From NCBI GenBank assembly GCA_012845835.1, contig JABAKD010000017.1, positions 2,355,001 to 2,419,000 on the forward strand: DNA of 64,000 nt, written 5' to 3'. The DNA is from Undaria pinnatifida (taxonomy: Eukaryota > Sar > Phaeophyceae > Laminariales > Alariaceae). The notes beneath the pieces were generated by a model, which worked only from the letters and a program-made list of their open reading frames with translations, had not been told where the DNA came from and ran no database searches. A program made the position numbers and the translations under genes. This document shows positions 44,265 through 56,040 of this stretch, piece after piece. Numbering within the stretch: position 1 is the first letter of the stretch; the number at the start of each line of letters is the position of its first letter.

Positions 44265-45010
44265 GTGCATGGTCAATTCCAGAGACAGCAATGGAGAGGG
44301 GACGATGGGGGGCCGGACTATTGTTTTTCTCTGCGAGGGCTTTGTTGGGGTAGACCAAAGACATGCGTCACTCGCAGGGTCTGCTTTACAACAAACAGCC
44401 ATATCAGCGCGGTGGCGTGTTTGTTGATGCGGCGATAGAGGGGATGGGGGGGTTGGGTGGACTCGCTGTCTTTGACAAGGTTTGTTCGTTGTAGCTGACA
44501 AGTAGTACACAGCAATTTTAATCAACTAGGTACTGTTTGGTTTTACAGCAAGCATCCCTATCGGGGCGGTTTTGTGTTCGTCGGTGTAGCAATGGAGGAG
44601 ACCGGGGGGGGGGGGGGGGCGAGGTGGTATTTTTTTGCGAGAATTTACAGTATGTTGTTGTGGTTGGCAACCGCACGCATTATATGGTGTTACCCGTACG
44701 CGCGGTGTTTCTTTACAGCAACCAGCCACATCAAAGCCATGGCGTGTTTGTCGGTGTGGCGGTGGAGAGGATAGGCGGGAGGGGTGCTGGTTGATTTCTT
44801 TTCGAGGGTTGGTCTTGTTGTGGTTGACAAGCAGTACATGGATATCCCCGTGCTGAATATGATACCCAGCAAATATACATATCGGGACGATGCCGTGCTT
44901 TTCGGTGCGGCAGTAGGCGGAGGTTAGGGATAGAGGGGTCTTTCTTGTGGTTTTCTTTGCGAGGGCTTGTTTTGTTGTGGTCGACAACCAGTACACAGCA
45001 TAGTCGGGCA
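44265..45010. repeat. ~160-bp tandem repeat, copy 2
   Basis: Counterpart of 21,920-22,680. Unit number is the same by eye, with small indels in G runs. Confidence 0.75.
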
Positions 45011-45518
45011 TAGAACCGCCGGCACGCTATGGCAATACTGGGATGGGATCAATGGCGAAGGTCAAGGCCTTCCGGGCCTTTGACCTGCTGAGCGAGTGAA
45101 AACATGTAAATTTAAATTACATGTAATTTATACCAGGTATATTTTTGATAATATAATCTTAATATTTGATTTGATTCATTATTTTGTAATATGACTTCAA
45201 AAACATCAGCTGTGGGTTCGACATATATTCAGAGTCGATACTCATCTTTGCAATCTGAGTGATACACCGGCCGCTCGTGTTTACAGGTGTATAGTCCTTT
45301 GAATGCATATGACTCCTATGGATGTCGTCAGGAGGTGAACATCAACGCACAAAAAATGAATAACAATGGTAGCTACTACACGTGTAATAGTATTGGCTGG
45401 CCGCCAATATAATGAATGTGCGGCTTGATATTTAACGTCGATCACTTACAAACACCCCAAAATTATTAAACTACACTATTGGAAACCAACAAAGGGAAAA
45501 CATGTGGACGCCAAATAT

Positions 45519-45857
45519 GTCGTTTGACGGTCTAGTTTCGTCCCGTCTCTTTAGACGTGATATGTTGGTTGTAGTATGGAGCGGTCATTTGTCCCGCCAA
45601 GGCCTATTTAGATGTGATATGTTGGTTGTAGTATGGAGCGGTCATTTGTCCCGTCAAGGCCTCTTTAGACGAAATATGCTGGTGGTAGTATGGAGCGGTC
45701 CTTTGTCCTGTCAAGGCCTTTTTAGACGTAATATACTGGTTTTAGTATGGAGCGGTCCTTTGTCCCGTCAAGGCCTCTTTAGACGTAATATATTGGTCGT
45801 AGTATAGAGCGATCCTTGACGGTCGTCCATCAAAAGTCTGGAGTGCCGTCAACCGAC
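45519..45857. repeat. Fold-back element with internal 60-bp array, copy 2
   Basis: The left end GTCGTTTGACGG (one mismatch to copy 1) and right end CCGTCAACCGAC enclose about five 60-bp units. Units differ from those of copy 1 in a pattern suggesting homogenisation within each array. Confidence 0.78.
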
Positions 45858-46265
45858 ATCCTTGGTGGATGTGGTCTAACTCCATTTCGCACCTGTTCTC
45901 GGATATACATCGATCTGCGCCACCTGCTGGTTTTGAGCTTGGTCCACCCTTCTCTCTCGTCTTCGTTTTCTTCTTCGCCGAAGTCGAGTACAAAACTATT
46001 TTACGCTACTAGGTGATCGATCGATCGATCGTCGTACATACGGTCACGTGGAGATCATACCGACTGGGCTACAGTAGGCGACCGAGCTACACAAAACCTA
46101 CTGATCTACAGTAGTCTACTGATCTCCAATGCCACTGACCGGGTTAAAGGGGTACGTTGAACCACACCAACCAGTCTAGCCGTAAATATCAGGGTTGTTC
46201 ACGGTTCAGGTCAAACCTCGCGGATCAGGGAAAATCTTGCGGGTCAAAGGTTGCAGGTTGCGATA

Positions 46266-46886
46266 GGTCGGGTCGGGTCGAGTCGGGTCGGGTCGGGTCG
46301 GGTCGGGTAGGGTCCGGTCCGGTCGGGCCGGGTCGGGTCGGGTCGGGCCGGGTCGGGTCGGGTCGGGTCGGGTCGGGTCGGGTCGGGTCGGGTCGGGTCG
46401 GGTCGGGTCGGGTCGGGTCGGGTCGGGTCGGGTCGGGTCGGGTCGGGTCGGGTCGGGTCGGGTCGGGTCGGGTCGGGTCGGGTCGGGTCGGGTCGGGTCG
46501 GGTCGGGTCGGGTCGGGTCGGGTCGGGTCGGGTCGGGTCGGGTCGGGTCGGGTCGGGTCGGGTCGGGTCGGGTCGGGTCGGGTCGGGTCGGGGTCGGGTC
46601 GGGTCGGGTCGGTCGGGTCGGGTCGGGTCGGTCGGGTCGGGTCGGGTCGGGTCGGGTCGGGGTCGGGTCGGTCGGGTCGGGTCGGGTCGGGTCGGATCGG
46701 AGCGGGTCAGGTCGGGTCGGGTCGGGTCGGGTCGGGTCGGGTCGGGTCGGGTCGGGTCGGGTCGGGTCGGGTCGGGTCGGGTCGGGTCGGGTCGGGTCGG
46801 GTCGGGTCGGGTCGGGTCGGGTCGGGTCGGGTCGGGTCGGGTCGGGTCGGGTCGGGTCGGGTCGGGTCGGGTCGGGTCGGGTCGGT
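46266..46886. repeat. (GGTCG)n satellite, ~0.62 kb
   Basis: About 120 tandem GGTCG units with occasional one-base slips. The equivalent position in copy 1 (23,900-23,960) has about 60 bp. Long Arg-Val-Gly-Ser or Thr-Arg-Pro-Asp frames over it are artefacts of a pentamer without stops. Confidence 0.98.
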
Positions 46887-48096
46887 CGAGTCGAGCTGGA
46901 TCGAGTTGGGTCGAGTCAGGTTGAGTCGAGTCACCTGACCTAACCAGACCTGCGAAATGATTGAGGCCTCTTGACCCGACCTGACTCGTGAGAGTTTGAT
47001 ATCCTCCCGACCTCACGCGATCCGTGATGTTTAAAATCTCCTCACAAGACCTGACCCGACCCGCGACTCGACCCGATCCCTGAGATAAAACAAAACCTGA
47101 CCCGACCTGACCCACTCCGCCAGACTCCACGTGTCCCGTGAGATAAGTTCCATTTGTGGATCGAGTGAAGTTGACCGGCGAGTGTTCACCTGTCCCTAGG
47201 TTTTGACCCCGTGGGTCCGAGCCGTTGCTCGACCCTTTAAAAAAAAATTAACCATTGTTTCTGCACCCCCAGTGGCGTACTGTCTGGTTGGTAAAGACCC
47301 GACGTGCTCCGTCCCGGCATAGTAGGGATGCAAGGGTCTATGGTCATACGACTACGGCAATGCACAAACTGAGTACACCCCTACACCCCCCCCACTCCCC
47401 CCAGCGGTGTATGGCCTGGCAGTCATGGGTATGGGTGGATCTGGACATAAATATATAGACTTGGCGACGTTTACACGTTTGAATATGATACCAACGGAGC
47501 ATCGGCAGTAGAGAGGCCCGCGGGCGTGCCGGATCCTCTGGCCGGATCCGCGTGTCCAACTCACGCGGGTCAACATAGAAGGACACGCGGATCAAAGTGA
47601 CGTGACTCGAGTTGTGATCCACATCTCGTGGGGCATGACCCAACCTAACCCGTGAGAATTCGATAATATCCTGGATCCGATCTGTGGGCCAACAGAAAAG
47701 AACTCGTCGGTAACAATGGCCAGACTCGTGACGTGCCCTTCGTATCGCGGGGCATGTACCGACCTGACCCGTGAGATGTTAAACGCCTCCTGATCCGACC
47801 CCACCCGACCCGCGACCCAATATATTTGTCATTTTTAGATATGATCCGACCAGAGCAGCAAGAGTTTGCAACACCCCTTGACCCGACCCGACTCGATCGA
47901 ATCCGACCTGACCCGACCCGATCCATGAGACTTTGAAAACCTCTGACCCAACCCAACCCCTACCGACCCGTCATGGGATTGAAACTCCCCAGACGTCTCG
48001 CGGGTGAGGCCGCGGCCGGTGAACAGCCCTGGTGAATAGCCCTGGTGAATGTACAGGAGGTTGAAACATTTTGCACCATGTAAGGTCAAACCTCGC
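46887..48096. repeat. Diverged GACCCGACCCGTGAG repeats
   Basis: Matches 23,960-24,940 of copy 1. Mixed GGGTC/GACCC phrases are separated by unique DNA, including one copy of the dispersed 75-bp motif (47,290-47,368). Confidence 0.7.
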
Positions 48097-49676
48097 GGGT
48101 CGGGTCGGGTGGGGTGGGGTGGGGTAGGGTGGGGTAGGGTGGGGTAGGGTGGGGTCGGGTCGGGTCGGGTCAAGTCGGGTCGGGTCGGGTCGGGTCGGGT
48201 CGGGTCGGGTCGGGTCGGGTCGGGTCGGGTCGGGTCGGGTCGGGTCGGGTCGGGTCGGGTCGGGTCGGGTCGGGTCGGGTCGGGTCGGGTCAGGTCGGGT
48301 CGGGTCGGGTCGGGTCGGGTCGGGTCGGGTCGGGTCGGGTCGGGTCGGGTCGGGTCGGGTCGGGTCGGGTCGGGTCGGGTCGGGTCGGGTCGGGTCGGGT
48401 CGGGTCAAGTCGGGTCGGGTCGGGTCGGGTCGGGTCTGGTCGGGTCCGATCGGGTCGGGTCTGGTCGGGTCGGGTCGGGTCGGGTCGGGTCGGGTCGGGT
48501 CGGGTCGGGTCGGGTCGGGTCGGGTCGGGTCGGGTCGGGTCGAGTCGGGTCGGGTCGGGTCGGGTCGGGTCGGGTCGGGTCGGGTCGGGTCGGGTCGGGT
48601 CGGGTCGGGTCGGGTCGGGTCGGGTCGGGTCGGGTCGGGTCGGGTCGGGTCGGGTCGGGTCGGGTCGGGTCGGGTCGGGTCGGGTCGGGTCGGGTCGGGT
48701 CGGGTCGGGTCGGGTCGGGTCGGGTCGGGTCGGGTCGGGTCGGGTCGGGTCGGGTCGGGTCGGGTCGGGTCGGGTCGGGTCGGGTCGGGTCGGGTCGGGT
48801 CCGGTCGGGTCGGGTCGGTCGGGTCGGGTCGGGTCGGGTCGGGTCGGGTCGGGTCGGGTCGGGTCGGGTCGGGTCGGGTCGGGTCGGTCGGGTCGGGTCG
48901 GGTCGGGTCGGGTCGGGTCGGGTCGGGTCGGGTCGGGTCGGGTCGGGTCGGGTCGGGTCGGGTCGGGTCGGGTCGGGTCGGGTCGGGTCGGGTCGGGTCG
49001 GGTCGGGTCGGGTCGGGTCGGGTCGGGTCGGGTCGGGTCGGGTCGGGTCGGGTCGGGTCGGGTCGGGTCGGTGGTCGGGTCGGGTCGGGTCGGGTCGGGT
49101 CGGGTCGGGTCGGGTCGGGTCGGGGTCGGGTCGGGTCGGGTCGGGTCGGGTTGGGTCGGGTCGGGTCGGGGTCGGGTCGGGTCTGGTCGGGTCGGGTCGG
49201 GTCGGGTCGGGTCGGGTCGGGTCGGGTCGGGTCGGGTCGGGGTCGGGTCGGGTCGGGTCGGGTCGGGTCGGGTCGGGTCGGGTCGGGTCGGGTCGGGTCG
49301 GGTCGGGTCGGGTCGGGTCGGGTCGGGTCGGGTCGGGTCGGGTCGGGTCGGGTCGGGTCGGGTCGGGGGTCGGGTCGGGTCGGTCGGGTCGGGTCGGGTC
49401 GGGTCGGGTCGGGTCGGGTCGGGTCGGGTCGGGGTCGGGTCGGGTCGGGTCGGGTCGGGTCGGGTCGGGTCGGGTCGGGTCGGGTCGGGTCGGGTCGGAT
49501 CGGGTCGGGTCGGGTCGGATTGGATCGGGTCGGGTTGGGTCGGGTCGGGTCGTGTCGTGTCGGGTCGGGTCGAGTTAGATCGGGTCCGGTCGGGTCGGAT
49601 CGGGTCGGGTCGGGTCGGATTGGGTCGGGTCGGGTCGGGTCGGGTCAGGTCGGGTCGGGTCGAGTTGGATCGGATC
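48097..49676. repeat. (GGTCG)n satellite, ~1.58 kb
   Basis: More than 300 GGTCG units. It begins with GGGTGGGGTGGGGTAGGGTG variants, is nearly perfect in the middle, and decays at the right end (GATCGG, GAGTTGGATCGG). The copy-1 site (24,940-24,975) has fewer than ten degenerate units, so the growth took place in copy 2. Confidence 0.98.
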
Positions 49677-50270
49677 TGGCCACCTGACCCGACCCGTGAA
49701 ACATGTTAGTTGCCTTGACCTGACCGACCCGATTAGTGATATTTTGAAAACCTCCTGACCTGAGCCGACTCGTCCCGCGAAAATGGAAAACCTGCCGACA
49801 GGACCCGACCAGACAGATTCCGCACGACCCGTGGGATGTGGGTCATGTCGCGGGTCAGATCACATCTTGACCCACGACAAAAAAAACACCCGTCCCGCGG
49901 GGTCAGCCCTTCAAACACAACATATACAACAAGTGTTTTACAGCAAGGTTGAGTACGACCTGACGGTAATTGGCGGCGTTCTCATGTTCGAACATGACAC
50001 CAAAGGAGCATCGGCACCAGAGAGGCCCGCAGGCGTGTCGGGCCGGTGAGTCGGATCTGTGGGTCGCAACCCGCCGGTCAACAGAAAACAACTCGCGGGT
50101 CAAAGGCGTCCAATCAGCGACGTGACCCGTATCTACCCCGACCCGTGAGATTTTCAACAAGCGACGGGTGGGACTGGTATCTCACCCGACCCGTGAGATT
50201 TTGAACACCCTACCCGATCCGACCCGGGAGAGTTTGAAAGCCTCCTGACCCGACCCGCGGGTCGGGTCAT
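49677..50270. repeat. End of duplication and GACCC-rich DNA
   Basis: Matches 24,975-25,270 of copy 1 up to about 49,960, followed by further GACCCGACCCGTGAGATTTT phrases that are not collinear with copy 1. Confidence 0.6.
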
Positions 50271-51550
50271 GATCCGTGGACTCCCCCGAAATTTGCCGTC
50301 AGACCGGCATACCTTAGAACAATCTCTCCGCCTCTCCAGAAAAAGCGTGATCTTTGGAACGAAGCTGTTGGCGGACCTCCTTGTTGTCCATGTTCATACA
50401 CAGCATAGCAGTATTTGACTGATTCCTTTCTTTCTGTGAAACCCAGATAAAAACGACATATATACCGGGTACATTTAGGGTACACACATTAGAAAAAAAA
50501 AAGAAACGTTCGAAGCGAGATTCGAACTGCCGAGTCCTGTCGACGACGCCAAATGTGAAAGTGTGTCCCTGTCTGCGAGCGACATCATCCAATACCCGCC
50601 GTCAAAATCACCGCTGCTGTGCTGAGCATGACTTCGAAGAAGGCATTCAATCGCGCCACGCGACCAACACGTCTACGCGCTACGAGTAGTCCTAAAAGCA
50701 AATGTAATCGTCGTAGAGGTATCAGGCTAACCGGTAGTTACTCACAAACTTGAGCTCAAACCCGGCCAGAAACATTTTTGCCCATAAAAGGCATAATCCC
50801 CTGCCGTGTGACGACTCCGCTATCGTTGGAATCGCGTGTGTTTACGTTTTCAATGTTTTTCTGTGTATAATTCGGTCATGGGATTAATATTCATTGGGGT
50901 AAGCATACCACTTTTGTAAAGCCAATTCGGCTTCAAGCACAGCAGGATCTGTTCAAAGCGCGGAGCCTAAGAATAAGAGGTTGCACGCCCACCGTAGCGT
51001 GCGTGCTCGGTGCGCTCTAGGCGAAAAGGGCGTATGAGTTTCGATTTTTTATGCCTCTTTTTGGCGGTCGTTGAAAGCGCGAGGAGAGAGCGTAAGGTGG
51101 TAAAAACCTCTCGGAGCAAAAATCATCGACCGGACTGTGAGAATTCTGCACCCGATGATACTCGCGCGATGAAAACGAAGGTGTGTGAGCCGAGGAGGGA
51201 AGGGTTGACACCTGTAACCACGGCGTGTCCAGTTGACTAAAAAAGGGAATAGACCAACCCGCCGCGTGAGACGATACTCCGGTGCTTCTATGCCAGAATG
51301 TATCGCTGCTCCAGCACATTTATCAGCGAACGAGTGCAAAAATAAACATACAGGCGGGATTAGCGCGGGGAGCCCCCCTTTTCTGCGTATATCGTTGCCA
51401 TGTGACCCACTGTGCACTTAACTGGGACTCCCACAGCAGGTACATTAAACATTACAGTATGTCGTGGAATTATGGCGCAGCTCCGTCATCCATCACCCAA
51501 AGACTTCACGTAGAGGGCACGCCAATTACTACTACAATTGGGTACCCCAT
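50271..51550. other. Intergenic, nothing recognised
   Basis: Mixed-composition DNA with only short frames. A tRNA-like GTTCGAATCTCGC on the minus strand near 50,520 has no pairing T-stem. No supported gene. Confidence 0.4.
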
Positions 51551-51557
51551 TTAACGG

Positions 51558-51745
51558 CCCCTCGGAACAGGCTAGTGTAACCGCTCTAATCTCAGACTGG
51601 TATCATATAAGCGTTTCACGCGGCGCGACTAAGCCAATGGTACCCGATCGAAGAGCCCCTCGGAACAGGCTATTGTAACCGCTCTTATCTCAGACTGTTA
51701 TCATATAGTCGTAGTACAGGCGTCTCACACGGCGTGCCAAGCCGA
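51558..51745. repeat. Two-copy ~95-bp tandem repeat
   Basis: CCCCTCGGAACAGGCTA and TGTAACCGCTCT ... CTCAGACTG .. ATCATATA occur at 51,560 and 51,656 with the following GCGTTTCACGCGGCG / GCGTCTCACACGGCG block. Confidence 0.8.
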
Positions 51746-52029
51746 TTTGATCGCTCTTAAAACCATTGTCTCTTTATTATGGACTCTCTTAAATCGGATA
51801 CCCCACGGTATGATAGCGTCCTTCCTTGGAAGGAAAAATCGTCCGTGTTCTATGCTGTTGACGCCGTTATGCCATCATCATCACAACCATCATCAATCAA
51901 CCATCATTATATCGCCCACGAAAGCCCGCAAAGGGGTTATTATTATCGCTACTACGTGGAAGGAGGGCCAAGCCGCCATGCATCACATATTATGCACGTA
52001 CTACGAAACAACAATACATGAACAAGGCC

Positions 52030-53100
52030 ACTATGACGTACGACTACAGTCCCGTCAGGGTTATTACAGGGCTAGGGTCAACCTCAACCTAACACCTTAC
52101 CCGAACTACAGTACGCAGGCGTACGACTACAGTCAGCATGATGATGAGGGTCAACCCCACCCCTGCACCATAACTAAATAGACGTACGGCTACGGTTGGG
52201 GTTGAGGTCAGCCTCATCCCTACACATGGCCCTAACTGAGGGCCATTCCTACTAATAACGAACGCGAAACAATCACGAATAATCCAGACAAGAAGAAAAA
52301 AAAAACTCACGATTCCTGACATTGGAAATTCTGAAAATGTCACGTTTTCAAAAACAAAAATTCACATGGTTATTTTGGTCAGGAATCCTGACATCATTTT
52401 TTCACGGAAAATGTCACTACTAAACGATTCAAAAGTTCGGATTCCTGACAAGATATCACGATTCGCGAAAGTATCACGTTATTTTGTGTCAAAAATCCTG
52501 ACATGTATTTGTGTTCTTCAGGAACGGTCCAAAGTAGATGTACGACTACAGTCAGCATTATTAGGATTCGGGTCAACCCCATCCCGACACCGTAACTCAC
52601 TAGACGTACGACGACCACAGTTTGGGCTGGGATTAACCTCATCGCTACATAAGAACTAAGGGCCTTTCCTATCAATAACGAACGCAAAACAATCACGAAC
52701 ATCCAGACAAAATCTCACGATTCCTGACATTTGGAAATGATGAAAATGTCACGTTTTCAAAAACAAAAAATCACTTTTTTCGTCAGGAATCCTGACATCA
52801 ATAAATTTTTTTTGTCAGGAATCCTGACATCAATTAATTTTTTTTTTTGGGGGGGGGGAAAGGTCGCAAACGATTCAAAAGTCCGGATTCCTGACAAAAC
52901 GGGAAAGGTCGCAAACGATTCAAAAGCCCGGATTCCTGGCAAAACATCACGATTCGCGAAAAATATCACGCCCTTGTCTTCACAAATCCAGCCGTTTTTT
53001 TTGTGTTCGTTAGGAACGGTCTTAAGTAGACGTATGACTAGAAATACGGTTAGCTTTAGGATCCACCTATCCCCAACCCAACCATGACCATAGAAACGGC
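52030..53100. repeat. ~420-480-bp tandem repeat with TCAGGAATCCTGA palindromes
   Basis: TACGACTACAGTCAGCAT occurs at 52,121 and 52,541, with a diverged third copy near 53,025. Each unit carries a GGGTCAACCCCA-type block, then CACGATTCCTGACATT and the palindrome GTCAGGAATCCTGAC (52,378, 52,782 and 52,814) plus several half sites. Confidence 0.75.
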
Positions 53101-53109
53101 ACGGTAAGG

Positions 53110-54780
53110 TATAATCTATCCCCCACAACTAAACAAAGCTAGATGTAGAAGCTAGTGTTAGGGTTGTGGTTGGTAAGTAATCCCACAACAGGGGTTTCGA
53201 TTTTTGGGTCAGGCGTTTCTGTCCGGTTGAGCTCCCAAGTGAGGAACTATCGGTAATCCTGATAATTTTACGAGCAAACTAACTAGTTTTAGGACGCGCG
53301 CACAGAAGCGATGGTCGGATTGCGCCAGCGAACGCCTTCGAAGCCATGGTTCGCGGGTGAGATATATTGAGCCCCTTATGTTAGGAGCTCAGAAAATTCT
53401 TAGAATCTTCCGCTGCACGCCTACCGTGGGGTTACTCTAGGCCGCTAGGGTTAGAGTTACCGGCAGCCTCACACCAAACCAAGTCCTAAGAAGACGTGGA
53501 ACTACCCTAAGTCAGGGTTAGGACTAGGGATGTAGCGCCAACCTCTCTAAACCTTACCCCAAGCAGGTAGCAGTAAACTAGAGCGCACGTGTCAACAAGG
53601 CGGTTTGCCGCATTGCGAACCCAACCAGCCGCTACAAGAAAGCGCCGGTCGGTCCCACCACGCCTTGTGACGCTGTTTACCTCACACAGCGTTAAACCTC
53701 CCCTTACCCGCCCCGCCCCCCGCTCTTAATACCGCCGCACCGCCGTCAACAAGACATCTTAACTGCTGTCGCACGACGGTCATGGTGCAAAAACCGGCTC
53801 AACAAAGTTAAAAAAAAAAGAGCCGGCAATGGGGATGGGGACGGGGAGGGGGAGGGGGGGGAGGCTGGGACTTGCCCCCCCCCCCCCCCCCCTCAACACG
53901 CAGCGGTTGGGTGGGACTTACACCCAATCACTCCCGCCCTCAAAACACACACCGAACAAGCAAAATCATAAATCACGCAAAAAAAATTTGACCCGAGTCT
54001 AGCGGCTGATCACCCACGCCGCCGCGTTGCACCACACGATACTCTGCGCCGTTGACTCGGCCGCGAACAGCGTACGAACAGCCTGTGGTCGTTTGCAGGA
54101 AGCGTGACTACCGACGTTCACGTCGCTACCCCCCCCAAGGCTCCACTCCCGACGTTCACGTCGCCACCCTCCCAAGGCTCCACCCCCTGCCCTTCCTCCC
54201 CGTTCCCATCCCCCTTCCAGCCCCCCACCCCCCCCTCCTCTTCAGGATGGTGTCCTCTTTTCCAGACGAATACCACAAAAAAAAGTGTATCGGCTTCAAT
54301 TTTTCACCATACAAACACGTTGGCAGTCCCTTACAGGCGAAATCCAGAACGCACCAACCAGCAAAAAACAAAACGACAAAACCAAAAAAACGTATCAGCC
54401 GGCACCGCACAACCGCATCAGATCGGGACGCAACACACAGCAGCAGCGGCACAGCCTATCGGTCGGTGCCCGTCAGCACACCAGGCGAGAAGGAGTTTAT
54501 ACAAGAAAGAAAGAAACACCCCGCCTCAGCTGTGGACTTCAGGGTGCCATCGACACTCATCTTTGCCAAAGCCGCGCGTGATACTACTGCTGTACGATCG
54601 CGCCTTCTACGGCGTAGTGAATACGTCCTCATTAAGGACAAAAAGTGATTTTTACGAATGGAACAGTGACGCCCCCGGCTATACAACTCCCCCAGGGACA
54701 CCCTCCCTCCCCCGCTCCCCCTCGCCACCCCCACCGCCGCCACCGCTATCAACAGATATAATGAGGGGAGTCTCTATACA
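53110..54780. other. Gene-poor region with homopolymer runs
   Basis: It contains G-rich and C-rich runs (C run at about 53,874-53,892) and a 42-bp tandem pair around 54,110-54,180 (CCGACGTTCACGTCGC). Overlapping open frames of 198 and 250 codons (54,052-54,856) have low-complexity Pro/Thr/Ser composition and no splice or homology support. Confidence 0.4.
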
Positions 54781-54784
54781 ATTG

Positions 54785-55110
54785 CTGCTACTGTGGCAGC
54801 GCGCAGGGCTAACTAGGTGCACAAAGGAACATGACCCAGGAAGGCCACAAATATAAAACGATCTGCAGTAGATCATACAGGTCATTCAAATCAGGAATCC
54901 ATCTCCCCCGAAGATCTAGAAAATGAACTGGGGACCTGACCTGGCCTGTCCCATAGCGGCAGCGCGCAGGGCCAAAGCGGCACACATTGGAAGAAGAGCA
55001 CAGGAAGGCCACAAAAAAAAACACCGGTCTGCAGCAGATCTCACAGATCATACAAATCTCTCAGATCATACAAATCAGGAATCTATCTTCCCCAAAGGAC
55101 CTAGATCATG
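54785..55110. repeat. Two-copy ~167-bp tandem repeat
   Basis: GGCAGCGCGCAGGGC, GGAAGGCCACAAA, CTGCAG.AGATC and CAAATCAGGAATC occur in this order twice (from 54,796 and from 54,958). Confidence 0.7.
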
Positions 55111-55159
55111 CAGGGGGGATTTGATCTGATTCGTCCAGCGAGTGCATCATCCCGACGGC

Positions 55160-56040
55160 TCACCACCACATGTATCATATGGATAAACTGGTGGTCCCCC
55201 AATCGTACCGGTATGTATGTGCCAGCCCACGATACCGGCATTATACCAGATTTTTGTACCGGACACCTGCACCATTGGGTATAGTACCGATACAGGCAAC
55301 ACTATAGCGGGTTCCAGTCGTGTCAGCGATATCACCGGCATTGTGCCGGCAATATGCACTACTCAACCGGCACCATAACGGCAATAAGCCCTATCCAGCC
55401 AGCACTATATTGGGCACTGTTGGATATAGTACCGATGCAGATGACAGCGAGTTTCGGTTGTGCCAGCGATGCCACCGGCACTGTACCGGCAAAAAGGCTC
55501 TACTCAACCGGCACTATATCGGCAACAAGCCCTATTCAACCGGCACAATAGGGCATTATGAGGTATAATACCCGCACAAGTAACAGAGGGTTCCAGTCGT
55601 GCAAGCGATATCACCGGCACTATACCGGAAATAGGCACTATCCAACCGGCACTATATCGGCAATAGGGACTAGTCAACCGGAACTATACCGGAAATGAGC
55701 CCTATTCAACAGGCACTATGGGGCACTATTGGGTATATTACCGATACATATAACAGCGGGTTCCAGTTGTGCCAACGACGTCGCCGGCACTGTACCGGCA
55801 ATAAGCCCTAATCAACCGGCACTATACCGGCAATAAGCGCTTCTCAGTCGGCACTGTAGGGCGCTATTGGGTATATTGCTTAAGGGTAACAGCGAGTTCC
55901 AGTCGTGCCAGCGATGTCACCGGCACTATACGGGAAATATGCACTATTCGACCGGCACTATACCGGCAATAACATGTTCGACCGGCACTATACCGGCAAC
56001 AACATGTTCAACCGGCGCTATGTAGGGAGACCCGCACTGT
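55160..56040. repeat. Composite CCGGCACTATACCGGCAATA satellite
   Basis: At least five units of about 136-170 bp, marked by GTTCCAGTCGTGCCAGCGAT at about 55,308, 55,451, 55,590, 55,760 and 55,896. Each is built of shorter ACCGGCACTATACCGGCAAT sub-repeats. It is a higher-order repeat related to elements in introns of the glutamine-rich gene (1.96 and 5.52 kb). Confidence 0.85.

Larger units (their letters stand above)
25441..49960. repeat. Segmental duplication, copy 2 (interrupted)
   Basis: The start, GATTTTTTCATTTTTGGGG through the anchor GTGCAGAAAGGCGTATTTTA, matches about 9,706-9,770. The copy is then broken by the LINE/retrotransposon (25.51-33.09 kb) and resumes at ACGATTCGCATGAAA (about 33,119, matching about 9,793). 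It is longer than copy 1 because of this insert and the GGTCG expansion. The two copies are head-to-tail with about 170 bp between them. Confidence 0.88.

Noticed and set aside
48149..49709. Very long open frames of Arg-Val-Gly-Ser or Thr-Arg-Pro-Asp repeats (also 46,157-47,130)
   Set aside because: They follow from a GGTCG pentamer that contains no stop codon; no start context, splice sites or non-repeat domain.
46020..49960. Telomere or centromere identity for the GGTCG arrays
   Set aside because: The pentamer is not a known telomere repeat, it is flanked by ordinary single-copy DNA, and the same site in copy 1 is short.
50505..50590. tRNA-like sequence on the minus strand (GTTCGAATCTCGC)
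   Set aside because: The T-stem does not pair and no anticodon or acceptor stem can be formed.
54052..54856. Overlapping frames of 198 and 250 codons
   Set aside because: Pro/Ser/Thr/Lys low complexity in two frames at once; no splice, domain or conservation support.
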